Numbered from the stretch's first letter, positions 54,650 to 63,390 are shown. The stretch is 64,000 nt of DNA from Flavobacteriales bacterium (GCA_002706365.1 PALM01000017.1:80410-144409); one strand, 5' to 3'. Notes: a model not told the origin generated them from the letters alone. Made by a program: numbers and translations.

Positions 54650-55174
54650 TTAAACATAACGTTCGTCAACTTCCATAACAGTTCCGCACTTATCACAAGT
54701 TCTCAACTCTTCTGAGCTATAGAATTTCTTGAAAACAGGCAGGAAGTCATCTACTATGCTGTTCAATACGAAATACTCTTCATAGAGCTTGTTATTGCAA
54801 TTGTCGCAGAACCAAAGTAAACCATCCTTCTCCCCTTCCTGGCGCTTCTGCTCGATCACTAAACCAACAGAATTGGCTGAACGAATTGGTGAATGTGGAA
54901 CTTTAGGTGGATGCAGATAGATGTCTCCTTCTTTAATTGGAATTTCTACTGCTTTTCCATCTTCCTGGATCTTTACCATGATATCTCCTTCCAATTGATA
55001 GAAGAATTCTTCACTCTCATTGTAGTGATAGTCCTTTCGGGCATTCGGTCCACCAACTACCATTACGATGAAGTCGGCATCCTCATAAACTAACTTATTT
55101 CCTACAGGCGGTTTTAGCAGATGACGATGCTCATCGATCCACTGCTTGAAATTAAAAGGTCTCTTGATAGCCAT
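54650..55174 (-). CDS. 3-hydroxyanthranilate 3,4-dioxygenase
   Basis: This 174-residue cupin dioxygenase of the kynurenine pathway opens the ring of 3-hydroxyanthranilate on the route to quinolinate or to degradation. Iron ligands His50, Glu56 and His94 match the bacterial enzyme, and the second, rubredoxin-like metal site is complete (Cys123, Cys126, Cys160, Cys163). Other kynurenine pathway genes are not in the window, though an SDR is divergent from it. Common symbols are haaO and nbaC. Confidence 0.94.
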   Translation of the reverse strand: MAIKRPFNFKQWIDEHRHLLKPPVGNKLVYEDADFIVMVVGGPNARKDYHYNESEEFFYQLEGDIMVKIQEDGKAVEIPIKEGDIYLHPPKVPHSPIRSANSVGLVIEQKRQEGEKDGLLWFCDNCNNKLYEEYFVLNSIVDDFLPVFKKFYSSEELRTCDKCGTVMEVDERYV

Positions 55175-55264
55175 ATGCTTGCGTTTGAATGGCTCTAAAG
55201 TAGTAAGAATCTAGCTTTCCTTAAAATTCATTTATGCCTAACTTCGGCCTTCAATCAAAAGCAT

Positions 55265-56041
55265 ATGGAACTTAGTTTAAAAGGGAAAAGAGCGCTGGTT
55301 TGCGGAAGCACAGCGGGAATTGGAAAGGCTATTGCCACTGAACTTGCAGGAATGGGAGCAGAAGTCGTTCTACTGGCGAGAAACGAAGAGAAACTAAAAA
55401 AAGAAGTGTTAGAGCTGCCATCCGAAGGACAACAGCACAGCTATTTACAAGCCGACTTTAGTAATCTGGAGAGTTTAGAGAGAGCCCTCTTGAGATTGGA
55501 AAAACCCATCCATATTTTGATCAACAATACAGGAGGCCCTCCTGGCGGACCGATCACTGAAGCTAAATTGGAAGAATTCCAAGCTGCCTTTTCCATGCAT
55601 CTACTTTGCAATCATTTGTTGGTTCAGCATGTGAAGGAAAGCATGATCACTGAAGGCTATGGAAGGATCATCAATATCATTTCTACTTCAGTAAAAGTTC
55701 CACTAAAAGGACTTGGAGTTTCAAATACAATTAGAGGTGCCGTAGCAAATTGGTCGAAAACCATGGCCAATGAGTTAGGCGTTCATGGAATTACGGTGAA
55801 TAATGTATTGCCTGGCGCTACAGCCACAGAACGACTATCATCCATTGTCACAAACAAGGCAAAGAAGACCGGACAAGCAGAAGCTGATGTGCATAAGGCC
55901 ATGGAAAGCGCCGTACCATTGGGAAGAGTAGCACAGCCAGAAGAAGTGGCAGCTGCAGCAGCATTCCTCGCCTCACCGGCAGCTTCATACATCAATGGAA
56001 TTAACCTTCCGGTTGATGGTGGAAGAACTGGATCTCTCTAA
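55265..56041 (+). CDS. Atypical short-chain dehydrogenase lacking the YxxxK pair
   Basis: This 258-residue protein has the Rossmann start GKRALVCGSTAGIGKAI (about 7-23) and NNTGG (87-91). The active-site Ser140 is present, but the expected Tyr and Lys align with Ser153 and Arg157 (SNTIR), so normal SDR redox chemistry may be lost. Variants of this kind are common in a subgroup of FabG-like proteins. It is divergent from the 3-hydroxyanthranilate dioxygenase gene, which suggests but does not prove a role in that pathway. TAACTTCG upstream is one mismatch from the -7 element. Confidence 0.85.
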   Translation: MELSLKGKRALVCGSTAGIGKAIATELAGMGAEVVLLARNEEKLKKEVLELPSEGQQHSYLQADFSNLESLERALLRLEKPIHILINNTGGPPGGPITEAKLEEFQAAFSMHLLCNHLLVQHVKESMITEGYGRIINIISTSVKVPLKGLGVSNTIRGAVANWSKTMANELGVHGITVNNVLPGATATERLSSIVTNKAKKTGQAEADVHKAMESAVPLGRVAQPEEVAAAAAFLASPAASYINGINLPVDGGRTGSL

Positions 56042-56105
56042 TTCCTTAAATATCTTGACTTAAGAGAACCCTGCTCCTAATTAGCTGTTTGCTTAGAAAA
56101 AAGCT

Positions 56106-56282
56106 ATGTTCTCCATATTCAAAAAGAAAAGTCCGAAAGACAAACTCTCCAAGCAATACAAGAAGCTGATGGAGGAGTCGCACCGACTATCAACCACCAA
56201 CCGCAAAGCCAGCGATCTAAAACGCATGGAGGCAGAAGAGGTCTTGAAGAAGATCGAAGATTTAGAAAAGGATAATTCTTAG
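56106..56282 (+). CDS. Lacal_2735/DUF6435-type small protein (58 residues)
   Basis: An ATG at 56106 opens a 58-residue frame: FSIFKKKSPKDKLSKQYKK near the start, LSTTNRKASDLKRMEAEEVL and a charged end. It is helical, highly basic then acidic, and matches the small Bacteroidota family named after Lacal_2735 as I recall it. Function unknown. It ends four bases before the convergent pirin gene. Confidence 0.75.
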   Translation: MFSIFKKKSPKDKLSKQYKKLMEESHRLSTTNRKASDLKRMEAEEVLKKIEDLEKDNS

Positions 56283-56285
56283 AAT

Positions 56286-57155
56286 CTAAACAGGAATTGG
56301 GATATATGTCTCATCTCCTGGAACCTTAGGAAACATCTTCGCTATCCATTCTTCTTTTGCTTGCTGCAATCTCTCTTTAGAAGATGAAGCGAAGTTCCAT
56401 AGTAGGAATCGCTCTTCAGGAAAAGGTTCACCTCCAAATAGCAGTAGGCTTGTCCCTGCAGATACTTTAAGTTTACAGGCATCATGGCTTTTGCTGATCA
56501 TCATTTGCCCAGCACTTACAATTTCTCCATTGTCTTCCATAGAGCCTTTGACAATCACAAAGGCAATTTCTCCCTTTAAATGTTCCCGAAGGTTCAATTC
56601 ACTGTCTTTATTCACTTTCAAGTCTACCATGAACATCGGGCTATAGCCCATTAGAGGAGATTTACGACCAAAGCCTTCTCCCGCAACTAATCGATATTCT
56701 ATTCCATCTTCTTCCCAGCTAGGTAGGCTCTCTTTTGGATAGTAATCGAAACGCGGCTCCATCTCCTCTTTATCCTTTGGCAATCCCACCCAGATCTGAT
56801 AACCATGCATGATTTGACTCTTCAAGCTCCTTCTGTCCTTAGGAGTACGTTCAGTATGAGTAACTCCTTTGCCCGACGACATAAAGCCCGCATCTCCTGC
56901 CTTCACCACTTCTACAGCTCCTGTGCTATCTCTATGCTCAATCTCTCCTTCGTAGAGGTATGTTAGCGTGCACAAACCTGTATGAGGATGCTGATCAACA
57001 TCGAGAAATTTATTGTCTTTCAATTCCACCGGACCCATATGGTCGATAAACACAAAAGGTCCTACTGCTCTTTTCTTTCTAAAAGGCAATAATCTTCCTA
57101 CCATGAATCGCCCGATATCTCTCTGGCGTTCATCTACAATCATCTTGTTATTCAT
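56286..57155 (-). CDS. Pirin family protein
   Basis: This 289-residue bicupin protein has the iron ligands of human pirin at matching positions: His56, His58, His100 and Glu102 (HPHTG and THTE). Bacterial pirins may have quercetin-dioxygenase activity or act on metabolic enzymes. It is nine bases after the FNR-like regulator gene on the same strand, so the two probably share a transcript, tying this iron protein to an oxygen- or redox-linked regulator. Confidence 0.92.
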   Translation of the reverse strand: MNNKMIVDERQRDIGRFMVGRLLPFRKKRAVGPFVFIDHMGPVELKDNKFLDVDQHPHTGLCTLTYLYEGEIEHRDSTGAVEVVKAGDAGFMSSGKGVTHTERTPKDRRSLKSQIMHGYQIWVGLPKDKEEMEPRFDYYPKESLPSWEEDGIEYRLVAGEGFGRKSPLMGYSPMFMVDLKVNKDSELNLREHLKGEIAFVIVKGSMEDNGEIVSAGQMMISKSHDACKLKVSAGTSLLLFGGEPFPEERFLLWNFASSSKERLQQAKEEWIAKMFPKVPGDETYIPIPV

Positions 57156-57164
57156 ATACGCTAA

Positions 57165-57872
57165 TTAATCTTCTAGCTCGGCAAGTGACGCCAAGCCGTG
57201 AATGTCTAAAAGTCTGATCTTCTTTCCCTCTAAAAGGATATATCCTTGCTTTTTGAGATCAGATAACAAGCGAATAACCGCTTCTGTAGCGGTTCCCACC
57301 ATATTGGCGATCTCTTCTCTTGAAAGCTTGATATCAATACAATCATCTTCATCAAGCCCGAAAGTCTCCTTCAACCATAGTAGCATCTCTGCCAAGCGTT
57401 GCTTGGAGGATTTCTGAGCCATGTCTGTAAGTAAGCGTGAAGCAGTATGCCAATTCTTGGCCGTAAGCTCCAGCATATTCAGGCTAAAACGAGAGTCTTC
57501 CTTGATCAATGAGAAGAATTGATCCGCAGGTATAAAGCATATTGCCGCATCATCAATTGCTGTTGCAGTGGCCACCAATGGCTTGTTGGTAAGCATGGAA
57601 TTATATCCCATCACATCACCAGTTGTAGCAAATCTCAAAATTTGCTCTTTCCCACCCGAACCTGTTTTACTGAGCTTGATCTTGCCATTGTTTACACAAA
57701 AGAGGCCTCTTGGATAAGAGCCTTCTTTGAAAATGGTCTCTCCTTTTTTGTAGACATCGCAACTCTTCGCATGATCAAGATCTACTAATTGATCTTTATT
57801 CAGTGAGCAGAAAACCGATTGCTTTCTGCTTCCACAAGTCTCACATTTTGGATTTTGGATGCGTTCGCTCAT
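57165..57872 (-). CDS. FNR-like CRP-family regulator with probable [4Fe-4S] cluster
   Basis: This 235-residue protein has an N-terminal effector domain and a C-terminal winged helix. Cys10, Cys13 and Cys22 near the N-terminus, with Cys112 in AAICFIP, parallel Cys20, 23, 29 and 122 of E. coli FNR, so an oxygen-labile cluster is likely. In the recognition helix (TEAVIRLL) Glu197 and Arg201 match FNR Glu209 and Arg213, but the Ser212 position is Ile200. Three matching DNA boxes lie near it. It is divergent from ccoI and upstream of pirin. Confidence 0.93.
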   Translation of the reverse strand: MSERIQNPKCETCGSRKQSVFCSLNKDQLVDLDHAKSCDVYKKGETIFKEGSYPRGLFCVNNGKIKLSKTGSGGKEQILRFATTGDVMGYNSMLTNKPLVATATAIDDAAICFIPADQFFSLIKEDSRFSLNMLELTAKNWHTASRLLTDMAQKSSKQRLAEMLLWLKETFGLDEDDCIDIKLSREEIANMVGTATEAVIRLLSDLKKQGYILLEGKKIRLLDIHGLASLAELED

Positions 57873-57886
57873 ATCTAAAGAGTGAA

Positions 57887-57931
57887 TATGATAAATATCA
57901 TACTCAAAGCATAAATTTAAAAGAAATTTTG
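57887..57931 (+). promoter_or_regulatory. FNR-type box and promoter of ccoI
   Basis: TATGATAAATATCATA (57887-57902), a perfect palindrome with core TGAT-N4-ATCA, is followed 29.5 bases after its centre by AAATTTTG (57924-57931), a match to nAnnTTTG. The ccoI ATG is eight bases later. The box also lies 15 bases before the divergent regulator gene and could repress it. Confidence 0.75.
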
Positions 57932-57939
57932 GGACTTAT

Positions 57940-60351
57940 ATGAGCCAAAAGGCAACTAAAAATATTACCAGCTGTCATCACTGCGGAGATGATTGTAGAG
58001 ATGAGACCATTAAACTGGCCGACAAAGTATTCTGCTGCCTTGGTTGTAAGACGGTCTACGAGATTCTTCAAGCCAATGAGCTGGGTGCCTATTATGAGAT
58101 TCAAGCTCAGGCTGGTCAAAAGCAGTCTACTAAGAAAGAGGGCAAATACGATTTCCTAGATGATGAAAAGATACAAGAGCAACTAACCCTCTTTAAAGAT
58201 GAAGAGAGAAGCTCTGTATCCTTTTCACTACCTCAGATCCACTGCAGTGCTTGTATTTGGCTGTTGGAGCGTCTCTACAAATTCAATTCTGCAGTAGTTG
58301 AAAGCAAGGTGAATTTCCTCAAGAAGGAGCTCAGTATTGTTTTCAACCATCAGGAGCTTAGTTTAAAAGATTTGGCCGAGCTGCTTCAATCAATTGGCTA
58401 TGCCCCAGACATTGCATTGGATCAATTAAACGATGGAAAGAAGAAAAAGCGGAGAGCTTATGACCGTAAATTGATCTATCAAATTGGATTGGCCGGCTTT
58501 GCTTTCGGCAATATCATGTTGCTGAGCTTACCGGATTACTTTGGTATCGATTATGAGATCGATGCAGAGCTAAGTAGGGTTTTCAATTGGCTCAATATGC
58601 TTCTTGCCACTCCAGTGGCAATCTATAGCGGACAAGATTATTTCAAGTCGGCCTGGTACAGTCTTAGACAAAAGCGCCTCAATATTGATGTCCCTATTGC
58701 CTTGGGTGTTGCTGTGCTTTTCCTTAGATCCACCTATGAGATCGTTGGCCAATATGGTAGCGGTTATTTCGATTCACTCTGCGGATTGCTTTTCTTCCTG
58801 CTTTTGGGAAGATTATTTCAGCAAAAGATCTATCACCAACTCTCTTTCGAGAGGGATTATCGCTCCTATTTCCCCATTGCCATCAGTAGATTGGCTAACG
58901 GAAAGACGAAGAGTGTGCCTTTGGATAAAATTGAGAAAGGACAGAAGATCCTCGTGAGAAATGGTGAATTGATCCCAGTTGATGCTAGGCTGCTCAAGGG
59001 CAAAGCCAGGCTAGACAATTCCTTTATCAGTGGAGAATCCAGATTGATCGAAAAAGCTATTGGCGATAAGATCTTTGCCGGTGGAAGGCAGGTAGGGGAA
59101 GCTATAGAATTGGAGGTATTGAAGCCATTGGATCAGAGCAGACTAACTGCCTTGTGGAATCGATATGCCAAAATGAATAAAGGGAAAATGGAATCTCATT
59201 TTTCTCAGGGCACCGATAAGATCAGTGAATGGTTCACCCCTATCATTTTATTGATTGCAATAGCTACTGCTATCATTCACTTCAGTGAAGGATGGTCGGC
59301 AGTATTTGAAACCGTGAGCGCCGTATTGATCGTTGCTTGTCCTTGTGCCTTGGCATTGGCAGCACCATTCACCTTTGGTCATGCCATTCGAAAAGTAGGT
59401 AGAGTGGGCTGCTATCTGAGAGACTCTGGTGTAATGGAAGAAATGTCTAAAATGGATCATTTAGTGTTTGATAAGACCGGCACTCTCACCTACAAAAGTG
59501 GGGCAAAGATCCAGTATAAAGGCAGTTCACTTAACGAATATGAAAAGGGAGCTTTTTCTGCCATGCTCAATCAGAGTACTCACCCATTGAGCAAAGCTTT
59601 GCTCGCTGAATTTAGGGATGTAGATCCAATCCTTTTGGATCACTTTGAAGAGATAGAAGGCAAGGGTTTATTGGCAGTGATAGAAGGCAAAATTTTCCAA
59701 ATAGGCTCCCCTGAATGGTTACAAGCAGAAGTAGAAGAAAGTAATGGCAGCCATGTGGCTTTATCATTCGAAAAAGAGCCCTTGGGTGTTTTCCACATCC
59801 AGACTTCAGTTCGGGAAGGATTGAAAGAAAGTCTAAACCAACTTGCAGGAGACTACCAATTGTCTGTGCTCTCTGGAGATCATGCGGGAACCAGGTCTCA
59901 ATTCAAAAAACTCTTCCCGCAAAATAGCGAGCTTTTGTTTGAGCAAAGTCCGGAAAGCAAAGTAGCCTATATAGAGCAATTACAAGAACAAGGGAAGAAA
60001 GTGGCCATGATCGGTGATGGATTAAATGATTCTGCCGCATTACAAAGTGCTGATCTGGGAATTAGCATCGCTGAAGATGTGCATGCCTTCGCTCCTGCCT
60101 CTGATTTGATATTAGAAGGCGATCGCTTCAATTTCTTGCCTTCATTGTTCGCCTATGCAAAGTATGCTAGAACAATCGTGTGGATCAGTTTTGTAATCTC
60201 TTTTCTGTACAATCTAATTGGATTGAGCTTTGCTGTGAGAGGGGAACTATCTCCAGTTATTGCGGCAATTCTTATGCCGATCAGCTCTATAACTGTTGTT
60301 GGATTTGTGAGTCTGGCTACTTGGGTCAAACCAATCAAAGCAGCGGAATAA
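57940..60351 (+). CDS. ccoI: CcoI copper-exporting P-type ATPase for cbb3 oxidase assembly
   Basis: This 803-residue protein has a Cys-rich N-terminal stretch (Cys12, 15, 19 and the 32-36 cluster), an HMA domain with CSAC near 101-104, about eight helices, the CPCALALAAP metal path in helix 6 and the phosphorylation site DKTGTLT. CcoI/FixI-type pumps supply copper for cbb3 cytochrome oxidase. It is divergent from the FNR-like regulator, which shares the intergenic box, and about 0.9 kb before the cco operon. Confidence 0.95.
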   Translation: MSQKATKNITSCHHCGDDCRDETIKLADKVFCCLGCKTVYEILQANELGAYYEIQAQAGQKQSTKKEGKYDFLDDEKIQEQLTLFKDEERSSVSFSLPQIHCSACIWLLERLYKFNSAVVESKVNFLKKELSIVFNHQELSLKDLAELLQSIGYAPDIALDQLNDGKKKKRRAYDRKLIYQIGLAGFAFGNIMLLSLPDYFGIDYEIDAELSRVFNWLNMLLATPVAIYSGQDYFKSAWYSLRQKRLNIDVPIALGVAVLFLRSTYEIVGQYGSGYFDSLCGLLFFLLLGRLFQQKIYHQLSFERDYRSYFPIAISRLANGKTKSVPLDKIEKGQKILVRNGELIPVDARLLKGKARLDNSFISGESRLIEKAIGDKIFAGGRQVGEAIELEVLKPLDQSRLTALWNRYAKMNKGKMESHFSQGTDKISEWFTPIILLIAIATAIIHFSEGWSAVFETVSAVLIVACPCALALAAPFTFGHAIRKVGRVGCYLRDSGVMEEMSKMDHLVFDKTGTLTYKSGAKIQYKGSSLNEYEKGAFSAMLNQSTHPLSKALLAEFRDVDPILLDHFEEIEGKGLLAVIEGKIFQIGSPEWLQAEVEESNGSHVALSFEKEPLGVFHIQTSVREGLKESLNQLAGDYQLSVLSGDHAGTRSQFKKLFPQNSELLFEQSPESKVAYIEQLQEQGKKVAMIGDGLNDSAALQSADLGISIAEDVHAFAPASDLILEGDRFNFLPSLFAYAKYARTIVWISFVISFLYNLIGLSFAVRGELSPVIAAILMPISSITVVGFVSLATWVKPIKAAE

Positions 60352-60367
60352 GCCTTTTCTTCAAAGC

Positions 60368-60410
60368 TGATATATATCATTTTATCACTTAGAGTAGGAG
60401 AATACCTTTG
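60368..60410 (+). promoter_or_regulatory. FNR-type box and promoter of the CDO-like gene
   Basis: TGATATATATCA (60368-60379), a perfect TGAT-N4-ATCA, lies 29.5 bases (centre to first base) before TACCTTTG (60403-60410), an exact -7 element. The ATG is 24 bases after it. With a start near 60414-60417 the box would be centred near -41 to -43. Confidence 0.78.
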
Positions 60411-60433
60411 GTTCAAAATCTAATTGCCATTTT

Positions 60434-60970
60434 ATGATATCAGAGATAAGCAGCATTGAGCAACTAAAGCACAATCTCAATATGGGGCCTGGCTATGGAG
60501 GTTATATTGACATCTTCAAAGCCATTTCAATTCCAGAATCAGACTGGTCTTCCCATTGCAAATGGAATGATGAGAAATACACGAGGAATTGTCTTACGAA
60601 TAGCGATGAGTTTGAGCTATTACTGATGTGTTGGCAATCAGGACAACATTCTGCTATTCATTCTTTCAACTTTCAGGAAGGTTGGATCAAAGTGTTAAAA
60701 GGAGAATTGACAATCGACACTTTTAAGATCGATAGGGAATCGCTCAGTTGTGAACATGAAGAAAGCATAGTCATCAAAGAGGGGGAGTATACTTACCTCA
60801 ACGACAATATGGGATTTCATAGAGTATCAGCATCGGCAAAAGGACAAACAGTTAGTCTTCATCTGCATGCTGAAAGAGTAAGAGAGTGGGAAGTTTTCCA
60901 AGATTGTAAGAAAGAGTTCACTAAAGTAAAACCAAGCTACGACAGCAAATCAGCGGATTGTAGTGAATAA
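60434..60970 (+). CDS. Cysteine-dioxygenase-like cupin with an altered iron site
   Basis: This protein has 178 residues. YTRN (Arg51), LLLMCWQSGQ and SLHLHAE match cysteine dioxygenase, with His76 and His143 as the first and third iron ligands. The residue aligned with the second ligand is Phe78 (IHSF instead of IHDH), while Glu82 and Gln81 are close by. Either another residue completes the site or the protein has another function. It lies between ccoI and ccoS and has its own FNR-type box, tying it to the oxidase regulon. Confidence 0.8.
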   Translation: MISEISSIEQLKHNLNMGPGYGGYIDIFKAISIPESDWSSHCKWNDEKYTRNCLTNSDEFELLLMCWQSGQHSAIHSFNFQEGWIKVLKGELTIDTFKIDRESLSCEHEESIVIKEGEYTYLNDNMGFHRVSASAKGQTVSLHLHAERVREWEVFQDCKKEFTKVKPSYDSKSADCSE

Positions 60971-60982
60971 TTCCACAGAAGC

Positions 60983-61025
60983 TGACATTTATCATTTTTT
61001 GCCCTTGAATGAGCGTGCATATTTG
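60983..61025 (+). promoter_or_regulatory. FNR-type box and promoter of ccoS-ccoNO
   Basis: TGACATTTATCA (60983-60994), one mismatch from TGAT-N4-ATCA, lies 29.5 bases (centre to first base) before CATATTTG (61018-61025), one mismatch from TAnnTTTG. The spacing is identical to the other two boxes in this region. The ccoS ATG is 21 bases downstream. Confidence 0.7.
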
Positions 61026-61045
61026 TCGGTAATTAATTGAAACCC

Positions 61046-61219
61046 ATGGGAGTCCTCATCATTCTCATCTTAGTAAGTCTAGCCGTTGCATTGGCCTTTT
61101 TATTCGCCTTCATTTGGTCGGTAAAAAGTGGTCAGTATGAAGACGACTATACCCCTTCTGTGAGAATGTTATTCGACGACGAACAAGATAAATCTACCAA
61201 TACAGACAATCAATCATGA
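61046..61219 (+). CDS. ccoS: cbb3 oxidase maturation protein CcoS
   Basis: This protein has 57 residues from ATG 61046 (a TTG three codons earlier is open too). One membrane helix (about 2-26) is followed by GQYEDDYTPSVRMLFDDE, the typical CcoS end. CcoS is needed to insert cofactors into cbb3 oxidase. Its stop overlaps the ccoNO start by four bases (ATGA type). Confidence 0.93.
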   Translation: MGVLIILILVSLAVALAFLFAFIWSVKSGQYEDDYTPSVRMLFDDEQDKSTNTDNQS

Positions 61220-63390
61220 GTACAAGTACTAGCGGAACAGTAGAAAAGTTTAGCTACGATAATAATATCGTACGCCTTTTTGCCAATGCTACCATTCTAT
61301 GGGGAGCAGTAGGTATGTTGGTGGGCCTTCTGGTCGCCCTTCAAATGATCTTCCCGGTTTTAAACATGAATCTGGAATACACTTCATTCGGTAGAATAAG
61401 ACCGCTGCATACCAATGCAGTGATCTTCGCCTTTGTGGGGAATGGAATTTTTGCCGGAGTTTACTACTCCCTTCAGCGATTGCTGAAAACTCGCATGTGG
61501 AGTGATCTCTTGAGTCGCATTAACTTCTGGGGCTGGCAATTGATCATTGTTTCAGCAGCAATCACTTTACCTCTCGGATACACTACTTCAAAAGAATACG
61601 CTGAACTAGAATGGCCAATTGATATTGCCATTGCTTTGATCTGGGTAGTGTTTGGTTGGAACTTATTTGCGACTATCCTTAAAAGAAGAGAACGTCACCT
61701 CTATGTGGCTATCTGGTTTTACATTGCCACTTTCGTTACTGTTGCTGTGCTTCATATTGTGAACTCATTTGAACTTCCGGTGAGCATGTTCAAGAGTTAT
61801 TCATGGTATGCAGGTGTGCAAGATGCTTTGGTACAGTGGTGGTACGGGCATAATGCGGTGGCATTCTTCCTCACCACCCCCTATCTGGGATTAATGTATT
61901 ACTTCATTCCAAAAGCAGCTAACCGTCCGGTATTCTCATACCGACTATCCATCATTCACTTCTGGGCCTTGATTTTCTTGTATATCTGGGCCGGACCGCA
62001 CCACTTGCTTTACACCGCTCTACCTGATTGGGCTCAATCTTTAGGTGTGGTATTCTCAGTGATGTTGATCGCTCCATCATGGGGAGGTATGATCAATGGT
62101 TTATTGACCTTGAGAGGAGCATGGGATAAGGTTCGCGACAGTGTGGTATTGAAGTTTATGGTGGTTGCCGTAACGGCTTATGGTATGTCGACCTTCGAAG
62201 GTCCAATGCTTTCGCTGAAAAGCGTAAATGCAATTGCACACTTTACGGATTGGATCATAGCGCACGTTCACGTTGGGGCTTTAGGATGGAATGGATTCTT
62301 AACCTTTGGAATGCTCTACTACCTCTTTCCAAAACTCTATAGAACTCAGATTTTCTCGACCAAGTTGGCCAACTTCCACTTTTGGATAGGCACTTTGGGA
62401 ATCTTGTTCTATGCTATTCCACTCTACTGGGCTGGATTTACTCAAAGCCAAATGTGGAACGATTTCGATAGCAATGGATTCCTTGAGTATCCGAACTTCC
62501 TCTACACAGTAACCAACATACTTCCAATGTATGCATACAGAGCCATTGGTGGTAGCTTGTACTACATTGGTGTGATCGTGATGGTTTACAACTTGATCAT
62601 GACGGCAAGAGTGGGTTCTTTCCAAAAAGAAGAGGCTGCAGAAGCGCCAGCACTAGCTAAAGCTAATCCAGGCTTGGCGCCGGGTGAGCACTGGCACAGA
62701 TGGATCGAAAGAAGACCTGTTCAGATGTTGGTATGGGCCTTAGTAATGATCTTGATTGGAGGTATTATTGAGATGGTACCAACCTTCCTGGTAAAATCTA
62801 ATGTGCCTACGATTGCCACCGTTAAGCCATACACCCCACTGGAATTACAAGGTAGGGATATCTATATCAAAGAAGGCTGTAATGCCTGTCATACACAAAT
62901 GGTACGACCATTCCGTTCAGAAACTGAGCGCTATGGAGAATATTCTAAAGCAGGTGAATTTGTTTACGATCATCCATTCCTATGGGGATCCAAACGAACC
63001 GGTCCCGACCTCGCCAGAGAGGGAAGTTCGAAATTGAGAAAGCCGAACTCATGGCACTTTGAGCATATGTATGATCCTAGGTCTGTTTCGGATGGATCCA
63101 TCATGCCGGCTTATCCTTGGTTGCTCGAAAAGGAACTGGACACAAGCACCACTGCCGCCAAGATCAATGCGATGATCACCTTAGGAGTTCCTTATGAAGA
63201 AGGTTATGCGGCAATTGCAAATCGAGATCTGGTAAAACAGGCGAATGAGATTGCCGATGAAATGAGAGCTCAGCTGGAAGAAGAAGGTTTTGAGGTTTCG
63301 GCAGATCGCGAGATCATTGCCCTGATCGCTTACTTGCAAAGATTGGGGACAGATATTGAAAAGACCAATGAAACTGCTGAAAAACAATAG
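61216..63390 (+). CDS. ccoNO: Fused CcoN-CcoO subunit of cbb3 cytochrome c oxidase
   Basis: This protein has 724 residues. The first 480 form the CcoN oxygen-reducing subunit, with about twelve helices and metal-binding His in LHTNAVIFAF, WWYGHNAVAFF, GPHHLLYTALP and IAHVHVGALG. The remainder is CcoO, with a membrane helix near 495-515 and one c-type heme site CNACH (Cys555, Cys558, His559). The two are separate in Proteobacteria; fusion is usual in Bacteroidota. It forms the core of a high-affinity terminal oxidase. Confidence 0.97.
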   Translation: MSTSTSGTVEKFSYDNNIVRLFANATILWGAVGMLVGLLVALQMIFPVLNMNLEYTSFGRIRPLHTNAVIFAFVGNGIFAGVYYSLQRLLKTRMWSDLLSRINFWGWQLIIVSAAITLPLGYTTSKEYAELEWPIDIAIALIWVVFGWNLFATILKRRERHLYVAIWFYIATFVTVAVLHIVNSFELPVSMFKSYSWYAGVQDALVQWWYGHNAVAFFLTTPYLGLMYYFIPKAANRPVFSYRLSIIHFWALIFLYIWAGPHHLLYTALPDWAQSLGVVFSVMLIAPSWGGMINGLLTLRGAWDKVRDSVVLKFMVVAVTAYGMSTFEGPMLSLKSVNAIAHFTDWIIAHVHVGALGWNGFLTFGMLYYLFPKLYRTQIFSTKLANFHFWIGTLGILFYAIPLYWAGFTQSQMWNDFDSNGFLEYPNFLYTVTNILPMYAYRAIGGSLYYIGVIVMVYNLIMTARVGSFQKEEAAEAPALAKANPGLAPGEHWHRWIERRPVQMLVWALVMILIGGIIEMVPTFLVKSNVPTIATVKPYTPLELQGRDIYIKEGCNACHTQMVRPFRSETERYGEYSKAGEFVYDHPFLWGSKRTGPDLAREGSSKLRKPNSWHFEHMYDPRSVSDGSIMPAYPWLLEKELDTSTTAAKINAMITLGVPYEEGYAAIANRDLVKQANEIADEMRAQLEEEGFEVSADREIIALIAYLQRLGTDIEKTNETAEKQ

